64,000 nucleotides of DNA from MWBV01 sp964418095 (GCA_964418095.1 CAYQKM010000001.1:1-64000); one strand, 5' to 3'; shown: positions 1 through 9,569, counted from the stretch's first letter. The notes: generated by a model not told the origin, from the sequence alone. A program made the numbers and translations.

Positions 1-111
1 CAGAGTATAGGTCGAGCTTCACATATCTGTGAGTGCCTATGCGATGGCGGCTTCAGTGTTATTTGCAGTTATTTTACACCTAAACACTTACAGAAATATT
101 ATCTTTAAAAC
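1..111 (+). CDS. Possible C-terminal end of a truncated gene
   Basis: Frame 1 is open from the first base to a TAA at 109-111 and encodes 36 residues ending in FTPKHLQKYYL. The other two forward frames stop within the first 30 bases. If real, this is the tail of a gene that begins before the window and converges on trxB. The stretch is less AT-rich than its surroundings. I do not recognise the family, and the short open frame could be chance. Confidence 0.3.
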
Positions 112-154
112 ACTTATAAATATATTGTTTAAATTTTAAATACAATAAAAGCCA

Positions 155-1078
155 TTATTTTATTTTCTTTCCAGCTTCTTTTTTTAGTTCTTCAAAACAT
201 GAAAATGCTGCATTTGCTCCCTGTGAAGAAGCAGTTACTATTTGCTTTAATTTATTATTAGTTATATCTCCTGCAGAGTAAAACCCCTTTACATTTGTCT
301 CCTGCTTTCTATTGACTTTAATAAAACCCCTCTCATTTTCCACTTTAAGGTTCTTAATTACATTTAAGTTTGGCTCAGAGCCAATTTCAATAAATATTCC
401 ATCTGATTCAATTTTCTTCCCAGAATTTAGTTTTAATGATTCTACTTTTTGTTCTCCAATTATTTCTTTTACTTCTTCATTAAATAATACCTTTATCTTT
501 TTCTCACTCTCAATTAATTTTATCCATGCAGGTTCTGCTCTTGAAAAACTATCTTTTCTATGAATTAAATAAATCTTTGGAGAGTATTTTGCTAAAAGTA
601 GAGCAGCACTTAATGCAGCATCACTCCCTCCAACAACAGCTACAGTTTTATTCTTAAAAAATGCCCCATCACATGTAGCGCAATAACTCACCCCTCTTCC
701 ATAAAGCTCCTTTTCACCAGGAACTTCTAATTTCCTTCTTTCCATTCCTCCAGAAAATATAATTTTTTTAGAATAATACTCATTTTTTAATGTCTTAGTA
801 ATAAAAATATTTTTCTTTTTTTTAATTTCTATAACCTCTTCATTTGATATTTTAACACCTAGTTTCTTTGCTTGCTCACTTATTTTATACATTAATTCAA
901 ATCCTGAAATCTCTTCAAATCCAGGATAATTACAAATTTTATGAGCAGTTGCTGCAAGCCCTCCAGTATCCTTACTTACAACTAAAGTATTTAATGCATA
1001 TCTTGAGGAATAAATTGCAGCAGTTAAACCAGCTGCCCCAGCCCCAACAATTAAAATGTCAAGTATTTCTTTTTCCAT
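155..1078 (-). CDS. trxB: Thioredoxin-disulfide reductase (TrxB family)
   Basis: A 307-residue FAD/NADPH flavoprotein of normal family length. It transfers electrons from NADPH to thioredoxin in the cytoplasm. Visible motifs are the N-terminal FAD loop GAGAAGL near residue 12, the redox-active CATC near residue 133, a second dinucleotide loop VVGGSDAA near residue 147, and the C-terminal FAD motif FYSAGDIT near residue 265. A thioredoxin with WCMPC at 25798-26109 is a plausible partner. The NADPH loop is GGSDAALSA rather than the common GGGDSAxEE, so cofactor preference (NADPH, NADH or F420H2) is not certain. It is a single gene on the minus strand. Confidence 0.93.
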   Translation of the reverse strand: MEKEILDILIVGAGAAGLTAAIYSSRYALNTLVVSKDTGGLAATAHKICNYPGFEEISGFELMYKISEQAKKLGVKISNEEVIEIKKKKNIFITKTLKNEYYSKKIIFSGGMERRKLEVPGEKELYGRGVSYCATCDGAFFKNKTVAVVGGSDAALSAALLLAKYSPKIYLIHRKDSFSRAEPAWIKLIESEKKIKVLFNEEVKEIIGEQKVESLKLNSGKKIESDGIFIEIGSEPNLNVIKNLKVENERGFIKVNRKQETNVKGFYSAGDITNNKLKQIVTASSQGANAAFSCFEELKKEAGKKIK

Positions 1079-1166
1079 TTTAAAATATTTTTATTACACC
1101 TTATTTAATATTTATATTTAACACCAAACCTATTTAAATATTTTTAAGAACCTAATAAATGTTAGT

Positions 1167-1367
1167 TTACTTCCCTTTCTTAATCTTATTTTTACTCTCT
1201 CCTCTCATTATCTTCCCAAGATACATTATTGACAATTTAACACAAAATAATAGAAGATATGCAAGATAAATTACAAACAATATTGCAAAAATTTCATTTA
1301 TACTAGAAAGAAATAATAAATCCACAAATATTAATATATGAATTAGAATCTTTATCCATTTATTCAT
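1167..1367 (-). CDS. Small two-helix membrane protein, unknown
   Basis: Encodes 66 residues with two predicted hydrophobic segments (about residues 6-22 and 26-48) and a basic tail ending KNKIKKGK, which would lie on the cytoplasmic side by the positive-inside rule. I do not recognise a family. It lies between trxB and the initiator tRNA gene on the same strand. Confidence 0.5.
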   Translation of the reverse strand: MNKWIKILIHILIFVDLLFLSSINEIFAILFVIYLAYLLLFCVKLSIMYLGKIMRGESKNKIKKGK

Positions 1368-1401
1368 TTTCTTAATAACTAATTAGTTTAAAGCTTTTTA
1401 A

Positions 1402-1477
1402 TAGCGGGGGTGGGATTTGAACCACACGACCTTCGGGTTATGGGCCCGACGAGCACTCCAGGCTGCTCCACCCCGCT
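1402..1477 (-). tRNA. Initiator tRNA-Met (CAT)
   Basis: The minus strand folds as a cloverleaf. The acceptor arm pairs AGCGGGG with CCCCGCT, followed by discriminator A. The T arm carries GGTTCAAATCC. The anticodon stem-loop contains GGGCCCATAACCC, giving anticodon CAT. The three G-C pairs next to the anticodon loop and the A1-U72 terminal pair are hallmarks of an archaeal initiator tRNA. CCA is not encoded, and no intron is seen. Confidence 0.93.
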
Positions 1478-1570
1478 ATTTAATTCAAAGCTGTTTTCTA
1501 TTTTTAAACTCTTCTAATAACAATAATCCTTAGTGTAAATGTTTATAAACATAGATTTTAAGAGTAACCT

Positions 1571-2038
1571 ATGAAAAATAAATTAGAAGAAAAAATACTG
1601 GAAAACACTCAAGAAACTCAATTAAAAACAGAGTCAGATTTTAATATTGAGTCAATTATTAACCCATTGTATTTAGTAGCAAAAGACTTAAGAGAAAAAG
1701 GATATGATATAGCAGGGCATGGGAAAATAAGAGTAAAGTCTCCAAACTCTAATTTTATAGGCATCTTAGAAGATAGAGAACCCCTAAGAAAAAGATTTTT
1801 AGGTATCTCCTACACTGCTCCCCCTAAGGCAACTCACTTAGGGACACTCTGGACAAATAACTCTAAGAAAGGTGCAAATGAAGAACACAACTGGGTTTTA
1901 GAGGTTAATGGAAGAAAATATCTTTCAAAAATGGCTAAATTAGGAAATTTTATTTCAGATAAATATAATATTAGTTTGAAGATAAGGTTAAATAGAGAAT
2001 ATCCTATAAATGAAAATTACCTTTCTGATTTACTTTAA
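1571..2038 (+). CDS. Hypothetical protein, 155 aa
   Basis: A soluble, charged protein with no recognised domain. The N-terminal 30 residues are Glu/Thr/Lys-rich and probably disordered. The rest contains an aromatic-containing block (SYTAPPKATHLGTLW) and a basic C-terminal part. It stands alone between tRNA-Met and rnhB, with an AT-rich upstream region (TTTATAAA at about 1541-1548) suited to an archaeal TATA box. Confidence 0.6.
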   Translation: MKNKLEEKILENTQETQLKTESDFNIESIINPLYLVAKDLREKGYDIAGHGKIRVKSPNSNFIGILEDREPLRKRFLGISYTAPPKATHLGTLWTNNSKKGANEEHNWVLEVNGRKYLSKMAKLGNFISDKYNISLKIRLNREYPINENYLSDLL

Positions 2039-2111
2039 AAGCTAATTATATGGATTTGCATTTGTATTCTATAACAACAATTTTTAAAAACACTTTTAAT
2101 CTAAAAAACAT

Positions 2112-2792
2112 ATGGTAGAGTTTACCCTTGGAATTGATGAAGCAGGTAAAGGCCCAGTTATAGGTCCACTGGTTATTGCAGGATGTTTAATTGACACTTC
2201 TACAGAAAAAGAATTTAAAAAATTAGGAATAAAAGATAGTAAAGAATTAACACCTAAGAGAAGAGAGTTTCTTGCAAACATCATAAGAGAAAAAGCAGAA
2301 ACATTTGAAATCTTAGTTATTCCTCCAAAAGAAATAGATCATAGCTTAAACTCAGGAACAAACCTAAATGCACTTGAAGCAATAAAAATAGCTAAAATAA
2401 TTAATACAATAAATAAAGGGTATAAAAAAATAAAAGTAGTTGTAGACTGCCCTTCAGTAGGAATTGCTAAGTGGAAAGATTTACTTAAAATGAAAATAGA
2501 AAACTTATCTAATCTTGAAATCTCCTGTGAACACAAAGCTGATAAAAATAGTGTTGCTGTTTCAGCAGCATCTATACTAGCTAAGTCAATACGAGAAAGA
2601 GAAATGGATATTTTACGAGAAAAATATGGTTCTGAAATTGGCTCTGGATACACCTCTGACCCTGCTACAATTCACTTCTTAGAATTGCATGCAGACAACC
2701 CTGAAAACTCAAATATCTTTAGAAAAACTTGGGATACTTGGAAAAGAGCATCAGAGAAAATAACACAAAAAAAACTCTTTAATGTATTATAA
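2112..2792 (+). CDS. rnhB: Ribonuclease HII
   Basis: Encodes 226 residues. RNase HII cuts the RNA strand of RNA-DNA hybrids and removes ribonucleotides from DNA. The N-terminal motif GIDEAGKGPVIGPLV carries the first Asp-Glu pair of the active site, followed by KDSKELTP and a central VVDCP Asp. The segment ADKNSVAVSAASILAK supplies the fourth acidic residue and the conserved Ser/Ala block. Length is normal for archaeal type 2 enzymes. It is followed 60 bases later by smc on the same strand. Confidence 0.95.
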   Translation: MVEFTLGIDEAGKGPVIGPLVIAGCLIDTSTEKEFKKLGIKDSKELTPKRREFLANIIREKAETFEILVIPPKEIDHSLNSGTNLNALEAIKIAKIINTINKGYKKIKVVVDCPSVGIAKWKDLLKMKIENLSNLEISCEHKADKNSVAVSAASILAKSIREREMDILREKYGSEIGSGYTSDPATIHFLELHADNPENSNIFRKTWDTWKRASEKITQKKLFNVL

Positions 2793-2855
2793 CCTTTTTT
2801 CTCTTATATTAATACTTAAAAACCCAAAAACCTTTTGATTTTAGAGGTTAAATTA

Positions 2856-5714
2856 ATGGCTTATATTAAGAAACTGGTGATGTATGGATTTAAGAGCTTT
2901 CCAAAGAAAACAGAAATACCTTTTACATCTGGAATAAATGTTATTCTTGGACCAAATGGAAGTGGAAAATCAAATATCTCAGATGCACTTTGTTTTGTAT
3001 TAGGAAGACTAAGTATAAAATCCATGCGAGCAGCTAAAGCAAGAAATCTAATTTTCCTAGGAACAAAAGCTGCTTCTCCTGCAAAAGAAGCTGCAGTAGA
3101 AATAATCTTTGACAATACTGATAAAACATTTTCAATAGACTCAGATGAAATTTCAATAAAGAGAATAGTTAGATTAAATGGACAGAGCATTTACAAAATT
3201 AATAATGAAACAAAAACAAGGCAAGATTTACTAGCACTTCTTGCTCAGGCAGGAGTTGACCCAAATGGTTTTAATATAATTCTTCAGGGAGAAATACAGA
3301 ATTTTGTTAAGATGCACACAGAAGAGAGAAGAAAAATAATAGAAGAGGTTTCAGGAATTTCAATATATGAATCAAGAAGAGAAAAGTCTATTAGAGAATT
3401 AGATAAAACAGAAGAAAAACAAAAAGAAGTTTTCTCAATACTTAGAGAAAGAACAATTTTCCTTAATAACCTTGAGAAAGAAAGGCAGCAAGCACTAAAA
3501 TATAAGAAATTAGAAGCAGATATAAAAAAATTCAGAGCAAGCATCTTAAATGTAGATATAAATAAAAGAAAATCTCAAATAAATAATATTCAAGAATCAA
3601 TACTAAAAAAGAATAAAGAAATAGATAAAATAAAACAAGAAATCTCTAAGATAGCAGAAGAAATTAAAGGTTCTGAAGAAAAAATATCAGCAATAAATAG
3701 GAAAATTCAAGATTCAACAGGATTAGAGCAAGAGAAACTAAACCAAGAAATAACAACAATACGAGCAGATATTGCTGGATTAAAAGTTAAAATAGAAAAT
3801 AGTGAAAACAAACTATCTTCTTTATCAAAGCAAAAATTAGAATCTCAAGAGTCAATAAGAAATATGGAGATTGAATTAAAAGGATTGCAAAATGAATCTC
3901 CTTCTACTGCTAAAAAAGAAAAAGAAATTGTTTCTAAAAAATTAGAATTAGAAAAACTTGAAGAAAAAAGAAAAAGATTTTACACATTAAAATCAGAGTT
4001 AAAGTCAATGAGAGAGAAATTTGAAGATAGAAAATCTTCTCTTCAGAGTTATGAGAATGAATCTAATTTTTTAGTTAAGCAAATAGAATCATTTTCAAGT
4101 CAATTATTTGATAAAAAAACCACCCCGGAGATTGTAGATGAACTTAAAAGTTCTTTAGCTCAAAAAAAAGAACTCTTACAAATATTAAATAAAAGAGAAC
4201 TTGAATTAGAAAAAACCTCCTTTTCCAATGAAAAAGAAATAGAAAAAGAGAAAAAAATAACAGAAACAATTTCTAAGATGGATATTTGTCCATTATGCAA
4301 GAACAAAATAACTAAAAGCCATATAGAAAGCATACACAGAGAAATATTCCCTAAAATAAATTCACTCACAAAAGAACTTGAAGATTCAGATAAAGAACTC
4401 TCTCAAATAGGATTTAAAAAAGAAATCCTCTCACAAGAAATAGAAAATCTTAGTTCAGAAGTTTCAAAAAGAGACTTGGATTTATTAAAGATATCTAATA
4501 TAAATGAAAAGAAAAACGCAATTAAGCTGCTTAATGATAAAATAATAATCTCAAAAAACGCACTATCTGAAATAGAGAAATTAAAAATTAAATTAGAAAA
4601 AGAATTAGATGAAAATTCTAATGTTGAGCAAAAATATGAAACAGCGAGAATAGAATTGCAGGAAATCTCATTAAGGACAAAGGAAAACATAAACTCAGAA
4701 ATCTCTTTTAAAAAGAAAGAGTACGAGCGTGTAAAGATTTCTTTAAAACAAATATCTAGAGAAGAAGAAGATGTAAAAGAAGAACTTAAGAATTTTAAAA
4801 TAAAATTTGATGAAAGAGAAAATTCACTTGATAAGAAGAAGAAACAAGAAGAAGAATTAGTAAAGAAGTTCCAAACAATGATAACTAATAGAGATGCCCT
4901 TCAATCTAAAATAAGAAAAGACGAGCAAGAACTCTCAATAAAAAAGAATTTTGTATATAATATTGAACAAGAAATAAACAATACTAAGATAGATCAAGCA
5001 AGAATAAATGCTGAAATAGAGAACCTTGAAATAGAAATGCTTAATTTCCCAAATATTGAATTGATAAAAGGTTCACGAGAATCATTATTTGAAAGATTAA
5101 CTAAACTACAAGAGTCATTTTCACAAATTGGTCCAGTAAACCTGCTTTCAGTTGAGACTTATGATGAAATAAAAAAAGAATATGACACAGTAAATGAAAA
5201 AGCAAATAGCATAACTAAAGAAAAGGAAAGCATCTTAAAAATAATCCATGATATTGACATTAAAAAGAAAAAAGCATTCATAAAAACACTTAATGAATTA
5301 AATCAAATTTTCTCTAGAAATTTTACGCAAATTAGTGTTAAAGGACAGGTTTCTTTAGAACTTGAAAATCCTAAAGAGCCATTTGAAGGCGGAGTAGGAA
5401 TATTAGTAAAGACAGGTCATGGTAAATATTTTGATGTGACCTCTCTTTCAGGAGGAGAACAAACAATGGTTGCACTCTCACTTATCTTTGCAATACAAGA
5501 ACTTAACCCCTATTGCTTTTACATCTTAGATGAAATAGATGCAGCCCTTGATAAGAGAAACTCAGAGAGATTAGGAAACCTTTTAAGAAAATATATGCAA
5601 AAAGGACAATATATTGTAATTACCCACAATGACGAGGTTATAACAAATGCAACAAACCTCTATGGTATTTCAATGCATGAAGGAATATCTAAAGTTGTGA
5701 GTTTAAGAGTTTAG
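2856..5714 (+). CDS. smc: SMC chromosome-organising ATPase with central zinc-hook-like CxxC
   Basis: The ATG at 2856 is preferred over the in-frame start at 2835 because GAGGT lies 8 bases before it; the product is then 952 aa. Walker A is GPNGSGKS at residues 32-39. The C-terminal head has the LSGGEQ signature near residue 865 and Walker B FYILDEIDAALD near 890. Between the heads are two long coiled coils. SMC proteins normally have a globular hinge of about 150 residues at the turn and total about 1150-1200 aa. Here the turn holds CPLC at residues 478-481, almost exactly mid-protein, as in the Rad50 zinc hook. The heads look SMC-like, not Rad50-like (for example KLVMYGFKSF and the EEVSGI block). 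scpA is at 59.5 kb. The last codons are duplicated downstream. Confidence 0.93.
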   Translation: MAYIKKLVMYGFKSFPKKTEIPFTSGINVILGPNGSGKSNISDALCFVLGRLSIKSMRAAKARNLIFLGTKAASPAKEAAVEIIFDNTDKTFSIDSDEISIKRIVRLNGQSIYKINNETKTRQDLLALLAQAGVDPNGFNIILQGEIQNFVKMHTEERRKIIEEVSGISIYESRREKSIRELDKTEEKQKEVFSILRERTIFLNNLEKERQQALKYKKLEADIKKFRASILNVDINKRKSQINNIQESILKKNKEIDKIKQEISKIAEEIKGSEEKISAINRKIQDSTGLEQEKLNQEITTIRADIAGLKVKIENSENKLSSLSKQKLESQESIRNMEIELKGLQNESPSTAKKEKEIVSKKLELEKLEEKRKRFYTLKSELKSMREKFEDRKSSLQSYENESNFLVKQIESFSSQLFDKKTTPEIVDELKSSLAQKKELLQILNKRELELEKTSFSNEKEIEKEKKITETISKMDICPLCKNKITKSHIESIHREIFPKINSLTKELEDSDKELSQIGFKKEILSQEIENLSSEVSKRDLDLLKISNINEKKNAIKLLNDKIIISKNALSEIEKLKIKLEKELDENSNVEQKYETARIELQEISLRTKENINSEISFKKKEYERVKISLKQISREEEDVKEELKNFKIKFDERENSLDKKKKQEEELVKKFQTMITNRDALQSKIRKDEQELSIKKNFVYNIEQEINNTKIDQARINAEIENLEIEMLNFPNIELIKGSRESLFERLTKLQESFSQIGPVNLLSVETYDEIKKEYDTVNEKANSITKEKESILKIIHDIDIKKKKAFIKTLNELNQIFSRNFTQISVKGQVSLELENPKEPFEGGVGILVKTGHGKYFDVTSLSGGEQTMVALSLIFAIQELNPYCFYILDEIDAALDKRNSERLGNLLRKYMQKGQYIVITHNDEVITNATNLYGISMHEGISKVVSLRV

Positions 5715-5852
5715 CTTCATACACCTGTGTTTCAATAAACACTTATTCACAGGATACAAATCCACACAGTGATTTGCATAATGCATGAAGGAATATCTAA
5801 AGTTGTGAGTTTAAGAGTTTAAAACAGATTTTAATGGTTTAGCTTCATACAC
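5673..5852 (+). repeat. Duplication of the smc 3' end around a short insert
   Basis: The last 41 bases of the smc region (5673-5713) recur exactly at 5781-5821. A second 16-base repeat, GTTTAGCTTCATACAC, occurs at 5709-5724 and 5837-5852. The segment between the copies contains CCTGTG and CACAGG as inverted arms around a GTGTTT-CAAT-AAACAC hairpin. The second copy restores a stop codon at the same place. This looks like an insertion with target duplication, or an assembly join error. Confidence 0.85.
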
Positions 5853-5896
5853 TCTTTTTTCAAAACAATTAAATAAAAGTGATACCTTCATATTAT

Positions 5897-6505
5897 ATGG
5901 ATCGTGAGGGTTTAATTAAGAGTTTAAAGGCTAAGGGTTTTAGAGATAATATAATCCAAGCATTTTGTAATGTTAAAAGAGAGGACTTTGTAAGCGAAGG
6001 TTTTCAAAGCCTAGCTTATGATGACATTGCCTTGCCAATTTCTAATGAACAGACAATTTCACAACCCTCCACAATTGCTTTAGCCCTCCAACTCCTTAAG
6101 TTAAGAGAAAACCAAAAAGTCCTTGAAATAGGCTCTGGCTGCGGATACACTCTAGCACTTATTGCAGAAATAATTGGAGAACAAGGTAAAGCTTATGGTG
6201 TAGAAATTATAAAAGAGTTAGCTGAAAAATCAATTAAAAATTTAAAGAAATACTCAAACACTCAAATAAATAATCAAAGCGGAAAAGAAAAGCACACTGA
6301 TTCTCCTTTTAACAGGATTTTAATTAGTGCAGCAATTTCAGAAATTCCTCACGAAATACTTGACCAATTATCAGAAAATGGAATAATTGTAGCCCCAATT
6401 GGCTCAGGATTTTTGCAGACACTCACTTCAATACGAAAAATTTCAGGAAAATACATTGTAGAAAAAGAAATACCTGGATTTATGTTTGTAAGATTTATTG
6501 AATAA
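5897..6505 (+). CDS. pcm: Protein-L-isoaspartate O-methyltransferase
   Basis: Repairs aged proteins by methylating L-isoaspartyl residues with S-adenosylmethionine. The motif VLEIGSGCGYTLALIAE is SAM-binding motif I. Upstream is the family block PISNEQTISQPSTIALALQ. A further GTG start at 5879 would add six residues. I chose ATG 5897 because ATTAAATAAAA at 5867-5877 is a TATA-like box about 25 bases upstream, giving a leaderless mRNA, and because family members start near this point. Length is 202 aa. It lies alone just after the smc duplication. Confidence 0.9.
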   Translation: MDREGLIKSLKAKGFRDNIIQAFCNVKREDFVSEGFQSLAYDDIALPISNEQTISQPSTIALALQLLKLRENQKVLEIGSGCGYTLALIAEIIGEQGKAYGVEIIKELAEKSIKNLKKYSNTQINNQSGKEKHTDSPFNRILISAAISEIPHEILDQLSENGIIVAPIGSGFLQTLTSIRKISGKYIVEKEIPGFMFVRFIE

Positions 6506-6619
6506 TTCTCTAATTAACTTACTAAATAACACCAATTTTTTATAGCTTAATAAAATTTAATTTTAAAATAAAAAAAGGAGAAAGACTAAATAAAAAAATA
6601 AAAAAATAAAAAAGGGATT

Positions 6620-7888
6620 TTAGTAGTAACTTTCTCCAAATTCTTCAGTTTTTTGTGGTTTTTTACCTATTAGTACAATCAATACTACTAGCAATACTAA
6701 AAAGATTATTGCTAACACAACTGTTAATACAACAATTGGGTTAATTGCTTTTCCTTCTGCATCCAATTTAAGAGTTACTTTTTCTACAAGCTTATCATTA
6801 GAAAGTACATTCACATTGAATGAATATTCTCCTTCTGACTTAGCTTTAGCAGTTATTTTAACTGTCTTACTTGAACCAGCTGGAACAGCAACAACAGCAC
6901 TATCTACATTTGAAGAAACATCGTCATTTGATTCTACAATTATCTTGTATACAACTAAACTATCAGTTGGGTTTACAAGTAACATACTGTATTCAGCTTC
7001 TCCACCCACTGCAACTGTCTTTTTGTTGCTTGTTACAATAACACTTTCAGGCAAATTGTTTTTTATAGCAATTTGTCTTACAAATGTTGATTTAACATCG
7101 TCGTTTTCAACAAAAACTTCAAGGTTATAGATACCTTCTTCAACTCCATATGGAATTTCTAGGTATATTCTACCACTAGCTGTATCTTCCTCTTTACAGT
7201 TTTCAGTGCATGTTTCTTTAGCTACTAAATCACCAAAGTAAGCTGTTCTTTGAAGACCAATTGCTGGTATTCCAACAGTTACATAAACATCTTCCAAGTC
7301 ATTATATCCTAAGTTTGTAACCAATATGTCAACAGGTATTGTTTTACCAACATTAACTGATTGAGCAACACTTATTGATTTAACAACTGGGTTGTATGAA
7401 GGTCTTTGAACTCTTACAGCAATATTTCCATATTCTGATTTGTAATCTGAATTCCAGATTCTTACAGAAAGAGTCATATCATCTGATAAGTCTTTTTTAA
7501 GTTCAGATAAAGCTTCAAGTTTCAAAGTTCTTGTATAAGTGTGTCCTGCTTCTACATCAAACGGACTTGTAGTAGCTTTAACACTATCCTTTTTACCTTC
7601 AAGCTCAGCTCTTACTACTATGTTTTTTGCACTTACTTCAGATGTAAAAGTTACTTTAACATTCATAGGCTCACCAGCAATAACACTTGGGTTATTATTG
7701 ATGTTCATACCATCTATTTCAATTGTAACACATCCTGCAACAGGATCACTAGATGGAGTAGATATGAGTGTTCCGCAACATTCACATTCAGTAGCATTTG
7801 TTGCACTAACTGTAGCAACTAAAAACAATGCTATTGCGATTGTACAAAGAGAAACCAAGATTTTCTTTGTATTCATTTTTGCTCTCAT
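6620..7888 (-). CDS. Secreted membrane-anchored surface protein with Ig/CARDB-like repeats
   Basis: Encodes 422 residues. A signal peptide (MNTKKILVSLCTIAIALFLV, after four leading residues) is followed by a Cys-containing segment TECECCGTL. Three to four beta-rich domains follow with patterns typical of CARDB or NEW3-type adhesion domains (PVKSISVAQSVNVGKTIPVDILVTN-like spacing and a second PESVIVTSNKKTVAVGGEAEY block). A C-terminal hydrophobic helix (about residues 385-408) and a short tail ending EFGESYY anchor it in the membrane. It is probably a surface or cell-envelope protein. The exact domain names need a profile search. Confidence 0.75.
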   Translation of the reverse strand: MRAKMNTKKILVSLCTIAIALFLVATVSATNATECECCGTLISTPSSDPVAGCVTIEIDGMNINNNPSVIAGEPMNVKVTFTSEVSAKNIVVRAELEGKKDSVKATTSPFDVEAGHTYTRTLKLEALSELKKDLSDDMTLSVRIWNSDYKSEYGNIAVRVQRPSYNPVVKSISVAQSVNVGKTIPVDILVTNLGYNDLEDVYVTVGIPAIGLQRTAYFGDLVAKETCTENCKEEDTASGRIYLEIPYGVEEGIYNLEVFVENDDVKSTFVRQIAIKNNLPESVIVTSNKKTVAVGGEAEYSMLLVNPTDSLVVYKIIVESNDDVSSNVDSAVVAVPAGSSKTVKITAKAKSEGEYSFNVNVLSNDKLVEKVTLKLDAEGKAINPIVVLTVVLAIIFLVLLVVLIVLIGKKPQKTEEFGESYY

Positions 7889-8127
7889 TTTATTTAATTG
7901 CGTAGAAAGTTTTTTTCTACAATATTCTAGGAGTAGAGGCAGTTTATAAAGTTTACTATTGTAGTAATTTAATAGTTACACCATAGTAACTAGATGTCAG
8001 TACATTCAGTGAACATTTCGAATATAATCAAATAAAAAATAAAACATCGTGTCACTTTATGTTACTCAATGTCATGAAAAACAAAAAACAAGATAAGGAT
8101 TTCTCCTTACCTTGCACTATTATAAAA

Positions 8128-9285
8128 TTAAAAACTTAATAATTTAATATTGTTGCTTGTTGCAGCAAAATTTCTTGCAACAAGAACTTGACACCCTGCG
8201 TCTTCAGCTGAATCTATAACAGAACCTGTTACAGTTCCATCAAGAACAATTGCATAAGGTCTTTCATTCACTCTTCTTAAACTTCCACCAAATCCTCTTG
8301 AAGATATTTCTCTTATTTCTCTAAGAGATTCATCCAAAAGAATTGCTTTACCAGAATCTTCAATTTCTTTCAGAATCTTTTTCAGCTTTTCTTTTTCTTC
8401 ATCATTCAATTCTTTGGTTCTTGAAGAGTTGTGAAAACTGTTTCCATTATTCTCTCTTCTTTGCATACCTTCTCTTTTAAGGTATTCACTTAATGGAACT
8501 TTCTTTCTTAAATTCATAAGAATTTCTTTTCCTGCAAGTTCTTCAACTTCTTTTCCATCAGGTGCAGTTACAATGTAATCAACATCAGCATTGTCTGAGA
8601 CATTTTGTATTATAAGCTTTCCACCTCTGTCTCCATCAACAAAAAGAGTTATTTCTTTCTCTTTTCCAAGTTCTCTTATTGCATTAGGCATTTTAGTGCC
8701 GTTCATAGCAATAACATTTGTAACACCAGCTCTTAAAAGATTAACAACATCTGCTCTTCCTTCAACAACAATTATCTCTTTTCCAGAGATATTTCCGCAT
8801 GGTAATTTTTCACTTCCATATTCTTGTATATTTGAAGTCTTTGCAGAATCTTTGATTTCATTTGAAATCTCTCTTGAGTCTGTAGAACCTTTGATTTCAG
8901 ACATAAGTCTTTTAGCTCTTTCAAGAATATAGTCCCTCTTGCTTCCCCTCACATCTTCAATTCTTTCAATCTCAATCTGAGAGTCACTTGGACCTATTCT
9001 TTCTATTGTCTCAATTGCAGCAGCTATTAAAGTTGTTTCAGACTGGTCAAGAGCAGTAGGAATCTTTATTTTACCCACAGTCATCTTGTCTCTTCTTTCC
9101 AAGTCAACTTCAATTCTTCCTATCTTTCCTTCTTTCTGCAATTCTCTCATTTCCAACTCAGCACCCAATAAACCTTCTGTCTGCCCAAATATAGCTCCGA
9201 TTACATCAGGTTTTTCCAAAGCACCTTCAGCTGTAAAATTCGCATGTATCATGTATTTTATTGATACTGGACTTATTTTTGCCAT
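8128..9285 (-). CDS. dnaG: Archaeal DnaG primase-like protein
   Basis: Encodes 385 residues. The TOPRIM domain lies at about residues 170-260, with the catalytic Glu in IVVEGRADVVNLL and the Asp pair in ITLFVDGDRGG. N- and C-terminal parts match archaeal DnaG (start MAKISPVSIKYMIHANF, end with the VLVARNFAATS block). Family knowledge: archaeal DnaG can make primers and is also an exosome subunit binding poly(A) RNA. There is a Lys/Glu-rich linker at about residues 275-310. The gene is monocistronic, with a 306-base upstream region containing several inverted repeats. Confidence 0.95.
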   Translation of the reverse strand: MAKISPVSIKYMIHANFTAEGALEKPDVIGAIFGQTEGLLGAELEMRELQKEGKIGRIEVDLERRDKMTVGKIKIPTALDQSETTLIAAAIETIERIGPSDSQIEIERIEDVRGSKRDYILERAKRLMSEIKGSTDSREISNEIKDSAKTSNIQEYGSEKLPCGNISGKEIIVVEGRADVVNLLRAGVTNVIAMNGTKMPNAIRELGKEKEITLFVDGDRGGKLIIQNVSDNADVDYIVTAPDGKEVEELAGKEILMNLRKKVPLSEYLKREGMQRRENNGNSFHNSSRTKELNDEEKEKLKKILKEIEDSGKAILLDESLREIREISSRGFGGSLRRVNERPYAIVLDGTVTGSVIDSAEDAGCQVLVARNFAATSNNIKLLSF

Positions 9286-9454
9286 TTTTTTCCTATTTAT
9301 TTAATTAATTTGAAATCTAATGATTTCTAGAAAAATATCGATTTAGCTTTTATCAAGCATACACTTTTTAATTAGTGACCTCTAATTCTAATCTCTTTGT
9401 TGATCTAAATCAAATCAGCATAAATTGGATTGAATGTGATGTGATACCGTGATA

Positions 9455-9483
9455 ATAATTGAAAAACGATACTTTTCAATTAT
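9455..9483. repeat. Perfect 11-bp inverted repeat upstream of dnaG
   Basis: Arms ATAATTGAAAA (9455-9465) and TTTTCAATTAT (9473-9483) flank the 7-base loop ACGATAC. It could be an RNA hairpin in the dnaG leader or a protein-binding palindrome shared by the two divergent genes. Confidence 0.6.
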
Positions 9484-9561
9484 ACATTATCTTAGATAGT
9501 TTAAAAGTTCTTCGGTTATATTTTTTAAAGGGTTCTTCACTTAAAACCCAATTTACAAAGG

Positions 9562-9569
9562 TTTATAAA
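9562..9569 (+). promoter_or_regulatory. TATA box for the 9592 gene
   Basis: TTTATAAA is centred about 26 bases upstream of the ATG at 9592, the spacing expected for an archaeal promoter driving a leaderless mRNA. Confidence 0.55.

Noticed and set aside
7539..7949. Open frames on the plus strand over the surface protein gene
   Set aside because: They are antisense to a gene with a clear signal peptide, domains and anchor, and have no recognisable motifs.
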